A DNA stretch of 64,000 bases from Thiosocius sp963808165 (GTDB lineage Bacteria; Pseudomonadota; Gammaproteobacteria; Chromatiales; Chromatiaceae): assembly GCA_963808165.1 (NCBI GenBank), contig CAWEET010000020.1, forward strand, positions 1-64,000, read 5' to 3'. Below, piece by piece: positions 44,715-55,014 of the stretch (position 1 is its first letter; each line of letters begins with the position of its first letter). Position numbers and translations under genes: made by a program. Below the pieces are notes generated by a model. The model saw only the letters and a program-made list of their open reading frames with translations, ran no database searches and was not told the DNA's origin.

Positions 44715-45260
44715 ATGTTCGATTTTTCCAAGAATTACTTCGAGCTGTTCGGCATGCCGGTCGGCTTCAGGGTCGACAGTGCCGAGTTGGCCTCGCGTTA
44801 CCGTGAGCTGCAGAAGGTGGTTCACCCGGACCGCTATGCAGCCGCCGGCGAGCAAAGTCAGCGGATGTCGCTGCAGAGCGCCACCATGGTCAACGAGGCC
44901 TATGAGATCCTCAGGGACCCCTTGAAGCGCGCCCGGTATCTGCTTACGCTGCAGGATGGCGCGGATGATCCTCAGCCACAGACGCTGAACGATCCGGCCT
45001 TCCTGATGCAGCAGATGGAGCTTCGCGAAGCCCTGGAGCGGGTGCAAACAGCGGCTGACCCACAGGCCGAAATCGATGCCCTGATGAGTGAAATCGCCGG
45101 CTTGATCAAGGGGCAGATCGCGCAGCTGGCGGTGCAGTTCGAAGATTCGAGTGCGGATCAGTTGGCGGCTGCGGCGCAGACGGTGCAGAAGATGCAGTTT
45201 CTGAACAAGCTGCATGCCGAGGCCGAGGCGATAGAGGCCGACCTCGAAGAGGCACTCTAG
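44715..45260 (+). CDS. hscB: Fe-S co-chaperone HscB
   Basis: 181 residues. An N-terminal J-domain (NYFELFGMPVGFRVD, then VVHPDRYAAAG with the HPD motif) precedes the C-terminal three-helix bundle that binds IscU. It stimulates the HscA ATPase. Its stop is immediately followed by the hscA ATG. Confidence 0.95.
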   Translation: MFDFSKNYFELFGMPVGFRVDSAELASRYRELQKVVHPDRYAAAGEQSQRMSLQSATMVNEAYEILRDPLKRARYLLTLQDGADDPQPQTLNDPAFLMQQMELREALERVQTAADPQAEIDALMSEIAGLIKGQIAQLAVQFEDSSADQLAAAAQTVQKMQFLNKLHAEAEAIEADLEEAL

Positions 45261-47159
45261 ATGGCACTATTGCAGATCGCAGAACCGGGCCAGTCGGCCG
45301 CACCGCACGAGCACCGTCTGGCCGCAGGCATCGATCTGGGCACGACCAACTCGCTGCTCGCAACGGTGCGCAGCGGCCGTGCCGAGACCCTGCCGGACGC
45401 GGAGGGCAGACACCTGCTGCCTTCGGTCGTGCGCTACACGCCGGTAGGCGTCGAGGTCGGTGAGACGGCCCGTCGCGTGGCTGCGCAAGACCCCCTCAAC
45501 ACTATCTCTTCGGCCAAGCGCCTGATTGGGCGGGGGGTCGACGACTTGAAGACGCTCGGTAGCGAGCTTCCCTACGATTTCATTACAGGTGACAGCGCGG
45601 TACCGCGCATTCGAACGGTCGCGGGCGAGGTTACCGCGATCGAGGTGTCTGCGGAGATTCTCAAGGTCCTGGGCGCGCGAGCGCGGGATACCCTGGGCGG
45701 GGAACTCGGTGGCGTGGTGATCACCGTTCCGGCTTACTTCGACGATGCCCAGCGCCAGGCGACCAAGGATGCGGCGCGTCTCGCCGGCCTGCATGTCTAC
45801 CGACTGTTGAACGAGCCGACCGCCGCGGCGGTGGCCTATGGGCTGGACCGTGGCGCTGATGGTGTCCACGCCATCTACGATCTCGGTGGCGGTACGTTCG
45901 ACGTATCCATCCTTCGGCTGCACAAAGGCGTGTTCGAAGTGATGGCGACCGGTGGAGATACTGCCCTTGGTGGAGACGACTTCGACGCCGCCGTTGCCGA
46001 CTGGATTCTCGAACAGTCCGGCCTGACACGCGACGCCAATCGCGGGACATTGCGGCATGTGTTGGATCAGGCACGCGCGGCCAAGGAGGCGCTGGCGAAG
46101 GACGCGACAGTCGACCTGACCGTCGACCTGCCGCAGGGCGGCCATTGGCAGGGGGGGCTTTCCCGTGACCTGCTGGCTGGCCTGATCGATCCCCTGATCC
46201 GAAAGACCATCAAGACCTGCCGGCGCGTGCTGCGTGATGCGGGCGTGAGTGCTGACCAGATCGAGGACGTGGTCATGGTCGGAGGGTCGACGCGTGCGTT
46301 GCGCGTGCGCGAGCTTGTCGGCGAATTCTTCGGCCGCGAGCCGCTGGTGGATATCGATCCCGACCGGGTGGTGGCGATCGGCGCAGCGATCCAGGCGGAC
46401 GTGCTGGCGGGGAACAAGCCGGATGACGAGATGTTGCTGCTCGACGTCAACCCGTTATCGCTCGGCATCGAGACGATGGGGGGGCTGACGGAGAAGATCA
46501 TCCCGCGCAACACGACCATACCGGTGGCACGCGCCCAGGAGTTCACCACCTTCAAGGATGGCCAGACCGCAATGGCGGTGCACGTCGTTCAAGGCGAGCG
46601 CGAACTGGTCGGCGACTGCCGCTCGCTGGCGCGTTTCGAGCTACACGGCATCCCCCCAATGGTGGCCGGTGCGGCGCGGATCCGCGTGACCTTCGCGGTC
46701 GATGCCGATGGGTTGCTGCATGTGGAGGCGCGCGAGCAGACGTCCGGCGTGTCAGCGAGTATCGAAGTGAAGCCCTCTTACGGGCTGACCGATGGCGAGA
46801 TCACTGGCATGCTGCAGGCATCGATTGATCATGCGAAAGACGATATGCGGGTGCGTCGCTTGGTTGAGGAGCGTGTCGAGGCGGAACGCGTGATCGAGGC
46901 GCTGAAGGCGGCCATCGCAAGTGATGGCGAGCGGCTGTTGTCGGCCGACGAATTGGCCCTGGTCCAGCGGGCGTTGCAGGACCTGACCGACATCGCCACC
47001 GACGCGCAAGAGCCGGCCGAGGTCGAGGCCGCCATCAAGCAGTTGGAGAAGGACTGCGAGTTTTACGTCGAGCGGCGCATGAATGACGGCATACGCAAGG
47101 CGATGGCCGGTCACCGGGTCGACGAGTTTGCCGAGGAGGACGGTCGGAAGGCCGAGTGA
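45261..47159 (+). CDS. hscA: Fe-S chaperone HscA (Hsp70 family)
   Basis: 632-residue specialised Hsp70. The nucleotide-binding domain starts AAGIDLGTTNSLLATVRSG and contains IYDLGGGTFDVSILRL and VVMVGGSTRALRVREL. The substrate-binding domain ends at about 620. It recognises the LPPVK motif of IscU and drives cluster transfer. It is adjacent to hscB without spacer and three bases before fdx. Confidence 0.95.
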   Translation: MALLQIAEPGQSAAPHEHRLAAGIDLGTTNSLLATVRSGRAETLPDAEGRHLLPSVVRYTPVGVEVGETARRVAAQDPLNTISSAKRLIGRGVDDLKTLGSELPYDFITGDSAVPRIRTVAGEVTAIEVSAEILKVLGARARDTLGGELGGVVITVPAYFDDAQRQATKDAARLAGLHVYRLLNEPTAAAVAYGLDRGADGVHAIYDLGGGTFDVSILRLHKGVFEVMATGGDTALGGDDFDAAVADWILEQSGLTRDANRGTLRHVLDQARAAKEALAKDATVDLTVDLPQGGHWQGGLSRDLLAGLIDPLIRKTIKTCRRVLRDAGVSADQIEDVVMVGGSTRALRVRELVGEFFGREPLVDIDPDRVVAIGAAIQADVLAGNKPDDEMLLLDVNPLSLGIETMGGLTEKIIPRNTTIPVARAQEFTTFKDGQTAMAVHVVQGERELVGDCRSLARFELHGIPPMVAGAARIRVTFAVDADGLLHVEAREQTSGVSASIEVKPSYGLTDGEITGMLQASIDHAKDDMRVRRLVEERVEAERVIEALKAAIASDGERLLSADELALVQRALQDLTDIATDAQEPAEVEAAIKQLEKDCEFYVERRMNDGIRKAMAGHRVDEFAEEDGRKAE

Positions 47160-47162
47160 AGT

Positions 47163-47501
47163 ATGCCCCAGATCATCTTTCTGCCGCACGACGATATCTG
47201 CCCCGAGGGAGCCGTCGTCGAGGCGGAGCCGGGGCAGACCATCTGCGACGCGGCCCTGGCCAGTGATATCGACATCGAACATGCTTGCGAGAAGTCGTGC
47301 GCCTGCACCACCTGTCACGTGATCGTGCGCGAGGGCTTCGAGTCGTTGAACGAATCGAGCGAGGACGAGGATGACCTGCTCGACAAGGCATGGGGTCTTG
47401 AACCGGAGTCACGGCTGAGTTGCCAGGCCCTGGTCGGCAGCGAGGACCTGGTGGTCGAGATCCCCAAGTACACCATCAACCAAGTCAAGGAAAACCACTG
47501 A
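47163..47501 (+). CDS. fdx: ISC-type [2Fe-2S] ferredoxin
   Basis: 112 residues. Cluster ligands are Cys42, Cys48, Cys51 and Cys87 (ACEKSCACTTCHV, then LSCQALVG). The acidic surface and length equal the Fdx of the isc operon. It gives electrons for persulfide reduction and cluster assembly. Three bases after hscA. Confidence 0.95.
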   Translation: MPQIIFLPHDDICPEGAVVEAEPGQTICDAALASDIDIEHACEKSCACTTCHVIVREGFESLNESSEDEDDLLDKAWGLEPESRLSCQALVGSEDLVVEIPKYTINQVKENH

Positions 47502-47544
47502 GCAGCGCGCCAGACGGTCTGGCCGCGCGTTGTGAGGAGCCAGC

Positions 47545-47745
47545 ATGAGCCTGAAGTGGACCGATGTGCTCGACATCGCCATCGAACTGGACGAGGCGCA
47601 CCCGGAGGTGGACCCGACCACGGTGAATTTCGTCGACCTGATGAACTGGGTAATGGCGCTGCCCGAGTTCGACGACGCCAAGGAGCACTGTGGCGAAAAG
47701 ATCCTCGAGGCCATCCAGGCCGCCTGGATCGAAGAGAGGGAGTAG
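47545..47745 (+). CDS. iscX: Fe-S assembly protein IscX
   Basis: 66-residue acidic protein (SLKWTDVLDIAIELDEAHPE, then VDLMNWVMALPEFDDAKE). It binds IscS and iron and tunes cluster synthesis. GTGAGGAG precedes the ATG. Last gene of the isc operon. Confidence 0.93.
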   Translation: MSLKWTDVLDIAIELDEAHPEVDPTTVNFVDLMNWVMALPEFDDAKEHCGEKILEAIQAAWIEERE

Positions 47746-47906
47746 GGCCCGGGTTCGATCGGGCGAGCCGGCCGCCCGGCGGCACCGGGCGCGCACAAGC
47801 CGCATGTGCGCATCGTGCGGCCTGCATTGCGTCCTGCTGCTGTTAGAATGCGCGCTTATCACCGACGCGGCCGCGACCGGCCGCCTGCTTCCCCGCCGGA
47901 GGATGT

Positions 47907-49151
47907 ATGAGCCTGATCAAACCCTTTCGCGGTCTGCGGCCGCTCCCCGGGCACGCCGATGACGTGGTGGCCCCGCCCTATGACGTGGTCGACCGGGTCG
48001 AGGCCAGGGCGCTTGCCGAGGGTCGCCCATTCAGCTTCCTGCATGTCTCGCGTCCGGAGATCGATCTGCCTGATGACGTCGGGCCCTATGCCGCGGAGGT
48101 GTATGCCAAGGGCCGGGAAAATCTGGACCGCATGGTTGCCGAGGGCGTACTGGGGCGCGATGCCACACCCTGCTATTACGCCTATCGCCTGACCATGGGG
48201 GAGCATGTGCAGACCGGCCTGGTCGCCACAGCCTCGGTCGAGGCGTACGACCAGGGCCGCATAAAAAAGCACGAGTTCACCCGTCCGGTCAAGGAAGACG
48301 ATCGGGTCCGCCAGATCGATGCGCTGAACGCCCAGACCGGTCCGGTCTTTCTGGTCTATCCGGCCAATACGCTGGTCGACGACACCCTGCGGGCGGTCAC
48401 CGGCACCGCGGCGGATGTCGATGTGACCGCGGAACGCGATGGCGTGCGTCACGAGATCTGGAAGATCGACCGGGAGGAAACCGTCGACGCCCTGACCGCT
48501 GCGTTCGAGGCGATGCCGGCAATCTACGTGGCGGATGGTCATCACCGCTCGGCAGCCGCTTCGCGCGTCGGTAACGCGCGGCGTGATGCCAACCCCGGCC
48601 ATACGGGTGAGGAGGGCTACCATTACTTTCTCAGCGTCATCTTTCCGCACGATCAGATGCAGATCCTCGACTACAACCGGGCGGTGCGTGATCTTAACGG
48701 CTGCTCGCCGGAGCAATTTCTGGCGGCGATCGGGGCGGCCTTCGACCTCGAATTGAGCGACCGACCGGTCAGGCCGGCGAGTTCCGGTGAGTTCGGCATG
48801 TACCTGGATGGGCAGTGGTATCGGCTGATTATCCACCGGGAAGGAATCCCGACCGACGACCCGGTGGCCCGGTTGGACGTCAGCCTGCTGCAAAACAGCC
48901 TGATAGAACCGATTCTCGGGATCTCCGATCCACGACGCGACGAGCGCATCGATTTCGTTGGTGGAATCCGCGGCCTGGAGGCGTTGGAGAAGCGTGTCGA
49001 CAGCGGGGCATGGGCAGTGGCTTTCTCGCTTTATCCGACGACCATGCAGGCCCTGATGGATGTTGCCGATGCGGACGAGGTGATGCCACCGAAATCGACC
49101 TGGTTCGAGCCCAAGCTGGCCGACGGCCTGGTGAGCCACGTGCTCGATTGA
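47907..49151 (+). CDS. DUF1015 family protein
   Basis: 414 residues of DUF1015 (PF06245). Family marks are KPFRGLRPLPGHADDVVAPP at the start, YVADGHHRSAAASRV in the middle with a His-His-Arg cluster, and GYHYFLSVIFPHDQMQ. GGAGG stands before ATG 47907. Biochemical function is not established. It follows the isc operon after 161 bases and may have its own promoter. Confidence 0.88.
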   Translation: MSLIKPFRGLRPLPGHADDVVAPPYDVVDRVEARALAEGRPFSFLHVSRPEIDLPDDVGPYAAEVYAKGRENLDRMVAEGVLGRDATPCYYAYRLTMGEHVQTGLVATASVEAYDQGRIKKHEFTRPVKEDDRVRQIDALNAQTGPVFLVYPANTLVDDTLRAVTGTAADVDVTAERDGVRHEIWKIDREETVDALTAAFEAMPAIYVADGHHRSAAASRVGNARRDANPGHTGEEGYHYFLSVIFPHDQMQILDYNRAVRDLNGCSPEQFLAAIGAAFDLELSDRPVRPASSGEFGMYLDGQWYRLIIHREGIPTDDPVARLDVSLLQNSLIEPILGISDPRRDERIDFVGGIRGLEALEKRVDSGAWAVAFSLYPTTMQALMDVADADEVMPPKSTWFEPKLADGLVSHVLD

Positions 49152-49213
49152 TGCTGCTCGCGTGGCGCTTCGGGGGTGTCGGCGCTGCCTGGCGCGAGGA
49201 ATTTTAAGCAAAG

Positions 49214-51433
49214 ATGGTATCGCTCGTCACCACTCTGCCCCAGGAAGGGACGGCCAGCGAGGAGCAGCTCGAGAACTGGCTCAGCGAACTCGGCGAGCGG
49301 CGGCCTCAGCAAGACGTTGCCGTGCTGCGCGAGGCGGCCCTGGTCGCGCGCACCGCTCACCAGGGTGAGCCGGCGTCGGACGGTTTCGACCGCTTCCTTT
49401 CGCTGTTGCACACCGTCGATACCCTAGACAGCCTGAAGCTCGATATAGAGCCTTTGCTGGCGGCTATGCTGTCGGAGCTGCCCGGCCATGCCGCGCACGA
49501 TGCGGCCCGAATCCGGGAACGTTTCGGGGCTGCGGTCGCTGCGATGGTCGAGCAGGTTTCGCGCATTCGCGAATTGTCGGCCAGCGGTGCGGAGAACGTC
49601 GATGAGCGGGGTGTGGAGAACCTGCGCCGCTTGTTGCTCGGCATCGCCAACGATGTCCGCGCGATCCTCGTGGTCCTGGCGAAACGGCTGCAGCTGATGC
49701 GCCGGCTCAAGCGCCTGCCGCCGGAGTTTCAGCGTCGGGTGTCAAGAGAGACCCAGATGATCCATGCGCCGCTGGCCAATCGCCTGGGTGTGTGGCAGAT
49801 GAAGTGGGAGCTCGAAGACCTCTGCCTGCGCTATCTCGAGCCCGAGCAGTACGTCGGTCTGGCCAGGCAACTCGACGGCAAGCGTCGCGAACGTGAGGCC
49901 TACATCGCGGATGTCATCAAGCGCGTGCGCGGGGCATGCGCGGCAGCCAAGATCCCGGTCGAATTGTCCGGTCGACCCAAGCACATCTACAGCATCTGGC
50001 GAAAGATGAAGCGCAAGCGTGTCGACTTCGAACAGGTGTTCGATGTGCGCGCGGTGCGGGCACTGGTCGACACCGTGCCGCAGTGCTATGAGGTGCTCGG
50101 CATCGTCCATAGTCTGTGGCCGCCGGTGCCGGGCGAGTTCGATGACTACATCGCCCAGCCCAAGCCGAACGGTTATCGCTCTCTGCATACCGCGGTGGTC
50201 GGCGATGACGGCAAGCCCCTGGAGGTCCAGGTGCGCACACGCGAAATGCATGAACACGCCGAGCGGGGGGTCGCGGCACACTGGCGTTACAAGGAGAGCA
50301 CCCGCAAGGATGAGGAGCTCGAACGCCGGATCGAATGGATGCGCCGCTGGCTGGAGCAACAGGAAGACGAGGCCCCTCCACTCGACAATCTCGACAGCGA
50401 TTCCGAATATCAGGCACGTCGGATCTATGTGTTGTCGCCGCAGGGCAAGGTGGTGGAGTTGCCGAATGGCGCAACGCCGCTCGATTTTGCCTACGCCATT
50501 CACACCTCGGTCGGACACCGCTGCCGTGGTGCCAGGGTGGATGGGCACATCGCGCCGCTGGTGTACCCGCTGCAGAGCGGTCAGAAGGTGGACATCATCA
50601 CTGCCAAGGAGGGTGGCCCCAGTCGCGACTGGCTGAACCCGCATTCCGGCTACCTGACGACCAACCGGGCCCGCAACCGGGTCAGGCAATGGTTTAAGCA
50701 GCAAGACTACGGCCAGCACGTGGCGATCGGTCGCGCCAGCCTGGACCGGGAGGTGGCGCGCCTGAGCGTAGCCAAACCGGACCTGGACAAGCTGGCCTCG
50801 CGATTCAATTTGAAGACCCACGACGACTTGCTGGCGGCGATCGGTCGCGGTGAGCTGTCCGCGATTCAGGTCGCCAACACCCAGGCGGAGCGGTCACCCG
50901 GCGACGCGGCGCTGCGTACCGACTGGGAGATCCCGGAAAAGGTGCGGCGCCGGGCGCCTTCGAAGTCGGCTGGTGGAGCCGGCCAGATCGTCGTGCAAGG
51001 CATCGGCGACCTGATGACGCAGATGGCCAAATGCTGCAAACCGGTGCCCTTCGACAACATTATCGGGTATATCACCAGGGGCCGCGGGGTCACCGTGCAC
51101 CGCCGCGATTGCGCCGTGGTGCGCAAGATGGATGCCGAGAATCGCGCCCGGCTGGTGGATGTGGCCTGGGCCGATACGCAACGGGACTCGCGGTTTCTGG
51201 TCGATATCCACGTCCTGGCGGGTGACCGGAAAGGGCTGCTGCGAGACATCTCCTCGGTGTTTGCCAATGCCGAGATCGACGTGCTGGGGGTCAATACCCA
51301 GTCCGACCGCAAGAGGGACCGCGCAAATATGCGTTTCACTGCAGAGGTGACCGACATGACGCAGCTGAGCCGGGTCATCGACCGTCTGGCGCAGATCCCG
51401 GACGTGATCGACGTGCATAGGCAGCTTTCCTGA
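49214..51433 (+). CDS. relA: (p)ppGpp synthetase RelA
   Basis: 739 residues. The N-terminal pseudo-hydrolase region has lost the HD motif. The synthetase domain contains GEFDDYIAQPKPNGYRSLHT; the EFDD form is RelA-type, not the SpoT RxKD. Then a TGS domain (VYVLSPQGKVVELPNGATPL), the conserved CCKPVPFDNIIGYITRGRG region and a C-terminal ACT domain (VDIHVLAGDRKGLLRDISSV) follow. It makes (p)ppGpp on starved ribosomes. Confidence 0.93.
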   Translation: MVSLVTTLPQEGTASEEQLENWLSELGERRPQQDVAVLREAALVARTAHQGEPASDGFDRFLSLLHTVDTLDSLKLDIEPLLAAMLSELPGHAAHDAARIRERFGAAVAAMVEQVSRIRELSASGAENVDERGVENLRRLLLGIANDVRAILVVLAKRLQLMRRLKRLPPEFQRRVSRETQMIHAPLANRLGVWQMKWELEDLCLRYLEPEQYVGLARQLDGKRREREAYIADVIKRVRGACAAAKIPVELSGRPKHIYSIWRKMKRKRVDFEQVFDVRAVRALVDTVPQCYEVLGIVHSLWPPVPGEFDDYIAQPKPNGYRSLHTAVVGDDGKPLEVQVRTREMHEHAERGVAAHWRYKESTRKDEELERRIEWMRRWLEQQEDEAPPLDNLDSDSEYQARRIYVLSPQGKVVELPNGATPLDFAYAIHTSVGHRCRGARVDGHIAPLVYPLQSGQKVDIITAKEGGPSRDWLNPHSGYLTTNRARNRVRQWFKQQDYGQHVAIGRASLDREVARLSVAKPDLDKLASRFNLKTHDDLLAAIGRGELSAIQVANTQAERSPGDAALRTDWEIPEKVRRRAPSKSAGGAGQIVVQGIGDLMTQMAKCCKPVPFDNIIGYITRGRGVTVHRRDCAVVRKMDAENRARLVDVAWADTQRDSRFLVDIHVLAGDRKGLLRDISSVFANAEIDVLGVNTQSDRKRDRANMRFTAEVTDMTQLSRVIDRLAQIPDVIDVHRQLS

Positions 51434-51649
51434 GTCAACTACGCTTGGCACGGCTGTTCCTGTGCAGGTAAACTAAGCCGCGGTTTTAAAAGAGAAAAAC
51501 TGTTACGCTTGGAGCGCTGTCAACCGTTGCGGCGACGCAACACGCGAGGACGGCTAAATGCCGGCCCGGCACATGCGACTGGTTTCCCCCTGGCATTGCC
51601 CTGATGCCGGTTTTGTCTTTGGTTTTCTGAATCTTATCTGGAGTTTTCC

Positions 51650-52078
51650 ATGGCCGTAGAACGTACTATTTCCATCATCAAGCCGGACGCTGTGGCAAAG
51701 AATGTCATTGGTGACATCTACAGCCGCTTCGAGCAGTCGGGTCTGCGCATCGTCGCCGCGCGCATGCTGCATCTGAGCCGCGAACAGGCCGGTGAGTTCT
51801 ACGCCGTGCACAAGGAGCGTCCGTTCTACAAGGACTTGATCGATTTCATGACCTCCGGTCCGGTCATGGTCCAGGTACTGGAAGGCGAAGATGCGATTGC
51901 GAAGAACCGCGAACTGATGGGCGCGACCAACCCCAAGGATGCGGCAACCGGCACCATCCGTGCCGATCATGCGCAGACCGTCGACGAGAATGCAGTACAT
52001 GGCTCGGACGGGCCCGATACCGCCAAGGTGGAGATCGCCTTCTTCTTCCCCGAGGGCGTGTGCGAGCGCACGCGTTGA
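51650..52078 (+). CDS. ndk: Nucleoside diphosphate kinase
   Basis: 142 residues, complete. Phospho-accepting His117 is in ENAVHGSDG. MAVERTISIIKPDAVAKNVI is the standard N-terminus. It balances nucleoside triphosphate pools. First of the ndk-rlmN-pilW-rodZ run. Confidence 0.96.
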   Translation: MAVERTISIIKPDAVAKNVIGDIYSRFEQSGLRIVAARMLHLSREQAGEFYAVHKERPFYKDLIDFMTSGPVMVQVLEGEDAIAKNRELMGATNPKDAATGTIRADHAQTVDENAVHGSDGPDTAKVEIAFFFPEGVCERTR

Positions 52079-52088
52079 GTGGGTTGGC

Positions 52089-53177
52089 GTGACTGACGTG
52101 CCCAAGACCAACCTGCTGGGCTTGACGAAATACGCCATGGAGGCCTATTTCGACGAGCTTGGCACGAAGGCGTTTCACGGTCGGAATGTGCTGAAATGGA
52201 TCCATAAGCACGGTGTGACCGATTTCGATGCGATGACCGACGTGCCGAAAGCCTTGCGCGAAACCTTGCGTCAGAGGGCCGAGATCGTGATGCCACGCAT
52301 CGTGCTCGCTCAGCCGGCACGCGATGGCACGATCAAATGGTTGCTCGAGCTGTCCGACGGGCAGCACATCGAGACGGTGTACATTCCCGATGGCGGACGC
52401 AGCACCATCTGCGTATCCTCGCAGGTCGGCTGTGCCCTCGACTGTTCGTTCTGCTCGACGGCGCAACAGGGATTCAACCGCAATCTGTCGTCGGCCGAGA
52501 TCATTTCCCAGGTCTGGCTGGCCACACGCGAACTGGGGCACCCGCCGACCAATGTGGTAATGATGGGTATGGGCGAACCGCTGGCCAATTTCGACAACGT
52601 GGTGCCGGCGATGGAACTGATGCAGGAAGACTTGGCGTACATGATCTCAAAGACCCGGGTGACGATAAGCACCTCGGGCATCGTGCCTGCACTCAGACGC
52701 CTGCGCGAGGTCTGCGACGTCAGTCTCGCGGTTTCTCTGCATGCCCCGGACAATGCGCTGCGCGATGAGTTGGTGCCGATAAACCGCAAGTATCCGCTCG
52801 AGGAACTGATTCCCGCCTGCAAGGAATTCATTCAGAATGACAAGCGTCGCAAGATAACCTGGGAATACGTCATGCTCGACGGGGTGAACGATTCGATCGC
52901 CCACGCAAAGGCGCTGATACGCCTGTTGCAGGGCGTCCCCTCAAAGGTCAATCTGATCCCGTTCAACCCTTTTCCCGGCAACAGCTATCGCACGTCCCCG
53001 TCGGATCGTGTCGAGGCTTTCCGGCAGCGGCTCAAGCGTGCCGGGATCATTTCGACCACACGCAAGACGCGCGGTGACGATATCGACGCGGCCTGCGGCC
53101 AGCTTGTCGGCAAGGTGCGTGATCGGAGCGGGCGGCAAATAAAACGGATTCCGATCGTGCAGGAGCATCGTCCATGA
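52089..53177 (+). CDS. rlmN: 23S rRNA/tRNA adenine-C2 methyltransferase RlmN
   Basis: 362 residues from GTG 52089. Radical SAM cluster Cys115, 119 and 122 (CALDCSFCSTAQQGFNRNL). The C-terminal catalytic Cys is in DDIDAACGQL. It methylates A2503 of 23S rRNA and A37 of some tRNAs. Ten bases separate it from ndk, and it overlaps pilW by four bases. Confidence 0.95.
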   Translation: MTDVPKTNLLGLTKYAMEAYFDELGTKAFHGRNVLKWIHKHGVTDFDAMTDVPKALRETLRQRAEIVMPRIVLAQPARDGTIKWLLELSDGQHIETVYIPDGGRSTICVSSQVGCALDCSFCSTAQQGFNRNLSSAEIISQVWLATRELGHPPTNVVMMGMGEPLANFDNVVPAMELMQEDLAYMISKTRVTISTSGIVPALRRLREVCDVSLAVSLHAPDNALRDELVPINRKYPLEELIPACKEFIQNDKRRKITWEYVMLDGVNDSIAHAKALIRLLQGVPSKVNLIPFNPFPGNSYRTSPSDRVEAFRQRLKRAGIISTTRKTRGDDIDAACGQLVGKVRDRSGRQIKRIPIVQEHRP

Positions 53178-53968
53178 GGTACTTGTCTGTTCGTCTGCTT
53201 GGCACGGTGGCGCTGCTTGCGCTGTTGTTCGGCTGTTCCTCGACTCGACCCATGGTCGACAGCGGCGATGAGGGGTTGACCGGTCAACTCGGCTCGCCCA
53301 CGGTCCAGCAAAGCCCGGCCGATGTCTACATCGAGCTGTCCGCCGCGTACCTGCGCGACAAGAATCTCACCGAGGCCTATCTGAATGCCAAAAAGGCCGT
53401 CATGGTGGATTCGTCGTCGAGCAACGCGTTTTTCATGCTGGCCCTCGTGCACCAGCAATTGGGTCAGCTCGAAGCGGCCGACAAATCCTATCGCAAGTCG
53501 GTTTCGCTGGACCCGCACAACCCGGTGGCCTTGAATGCCTACGGGTCGTTTCTTTGTGAGCAGCAACGCTACGCGGACGCCGACGGCTATTTTCGCCGGG
53601 CGTTGGACAACCCGCTTTACAACACACCCTGGCTGGCATGGCACAATGCCGGCTCGTGCGGCGAGATGGCCGGTGACATGGAGCGTGCCGAAAACGACTA
53701 TCGAAGCGCGCTGCAGACCAATCCGCGATTCTCGCCGAGTCTGCTCGGCATGGCCAGAGTCAGTTTCGAGCAGGGAAACTATCTTTCGGCGCGGGCCTAT
53801 CTGCAACGTTTTTCCGAGGTGTCGCCGCACACGGCAGAGAGCCTCTGGCTCGGTGTGCGTACGGAGAATCAATTGGGTGACAAAGATCAGATGGCCAGCT
53901 ACGGTCTCAAGTTGAGATCCAGGTTTCCTGACTCGCACGAGGCCAAGTACCTACAATCGATTGACTGA
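53174..53968 (+). CDS. pilW: Type IV pilus biogenesis lipoprotein PilW/PilF
   Basis: 264 residues. A lipoprotein signal with lipobox LLFGC (Cys near residue 21) is followed by about six TPR motifs (AYLNAKKAVMVDSSSSNAFF, then AADKSYRKSVSLDPHNPVAL). It is the outer-membrane pilotin helping PilQ secretin assembly. It overlaps rlmN by four bases. Confidence 0.9.
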   Translation: MRYLSVRLLGTVALLALLFGCSSTRPMVDSGDEGLTGQLGSPTVQQSPADVYIELSAAYLRDKNLTEAYLNAKKAVMVDSSSSNAFFMLALVHQQLGQLEAADKSYRKSVSLDPHNPVALNAYGSFLCEQQRYADADGYFRRALDNPLYNTPWLAWHNAGSCGEMAGDMERAENDYRSALQTNPRFSPSLLGMARVSFEQGNYLSARAYLQRFSEVSPHTAESLWLGVRTENQLGDKDQMASYGLKLRSRFPDSHEAKYLQSID

Positions 53969-53971
53969 GCT

Positions 53972-54985
53972 ATGAGCGCCATAATGCCGGATCAAGCAAG
54001 CAACAATGTGGCAGAGTTATTGACCCCGGGGCCCGGTGAGCGCCTGCGGGCGGCCCGACTCTCGATGGGATTCGATCTGGCGAAGATCGCCAGTGAACTG
54101 CACCTAACCGGTCGCGTGGTCGAGGCGCTGGAGGCCGACGATTACTCTGACATCGGCGTCCGGGTGTTCGTGCGCGGCTACCTGAGAAATTATGCGCGCA
54201 TCGTAGGAATGCCGGTCGATTCGATCCTGCGACAGTTCGATGAGAAGTGGCCCGATGACGGGGTGCGCCATACCATGGTGCGGCAATCGCCATCGTTGCC
54301 GGCCGATGGCGGCCCGAGCCGTGGACTGGCAGGTGCCTTCACCTGGCTGCTGGTGATCGGCCTGGTGGCCCTGTTTCTGATGTGGTGGCGCGGTTACCTG
54401 GATGAGATCGTGCCGGAGCAGATTCGCTCAACCGGCGCCGATCAGGTCTCCCCTGCAGTCTCAGCGCCACCTGAAGACGACACGGCGGTGCTCCTGCCGC
54501 TTGACGGTCAGGCGGAGTCCGGCGACGGTAGTCTGCTGCTGCCGCCCCCGCCGGCAGACCTCCCACCCGAGGTGGAGGCGGCTGCCCCGGCGCCGCAGGC
54601 ACCGGGACTAGCGTTGCCAGGGTCGGCCGACAATGGGGTGATGCCGGATGCAGCCGCTGTCGCGGTTCCTGCACAGCCGGGTGTCGCTGCGACTGCCGCG
54701 GCCGAACCGACAACGGTTGCTGGCGGTGCGTCTCTGGCCGATGGCGCCAAGGAGATCGTGATGACGTTCAATGCCCCCTGTTGGGTCGACGTACGTGACA
54801 GCGAACGTAATTTCAAGCTGTTCGGGGAAATGCCGAAAGGCACGCGCAAGGTGCTTGGCGGGCGTCCGCCATACAAGCTCGTGATAGGCAACTCCAGGGC
54901 GGTCACGATAACTGTGAATGGTGAACCATTCGACCTGGACCGTTATGCGAAGGGCAATGTGGCGCGCTTTACCCTCGACCCCTGA
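53972..54985 (+). CDS. rodZ: Cytoskeletal / cell-shape protein RodZ
   Basis: 337 residues. A cytoplasmic HTH_25 domain (RLRAARLSMGFDLAKIASEL, then VRGYLRNYARIVGM) precedes one membrane segment around 112-132. A Pro/Ala-rich periplasmic linker leads to the C-terminal DUF4115 domain (EIVMTFNAPCWVDVRDSERN). It links MreB to the wall machinery. A start at 53984 is also possible. In most gammaproteobacteria ispG follows; here hisS follows directly after a terminator-like hairpin. Confidence 0.9.
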   Translation: MSAIMPDQASNNVAELLTPGPGERLRAARLSMGFDLAKIASELHLTGRVVEALEADDYSDIGVRVFVRGYLRNYARIVGMPVDSILRQFDEKWPDDGVRHTMVRQSPSLPADGGPSRGLAGAFTWLLVIGLVALFLMWWRGYLDEIVPEQIRSTGADQVSPAVSAPPEDDTAVLLPLDGQAESGDGSLLLPPPPADLPPEVEAAAPAPQAPGLALPGSADNGVMPDAAAVAVPAQPGVAATAAAEPTTVAGGASLADGAKEIVMTFNAPCWVDVRDSERNFKLFGEMPKGTRKVLGGRPPYKLVIGNSRAVTITVNGEPFDLDRYAKGNVARFTLDP

Positions 54986-55014
54986 GTGCCTGACAGCCGC
55001 AAGGTGACCAGTAT

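Noticed and set aside
49742..50821. 359-codon open frame on the minus strand
   Set aside because: Antisense to the RelA synthetase domain.
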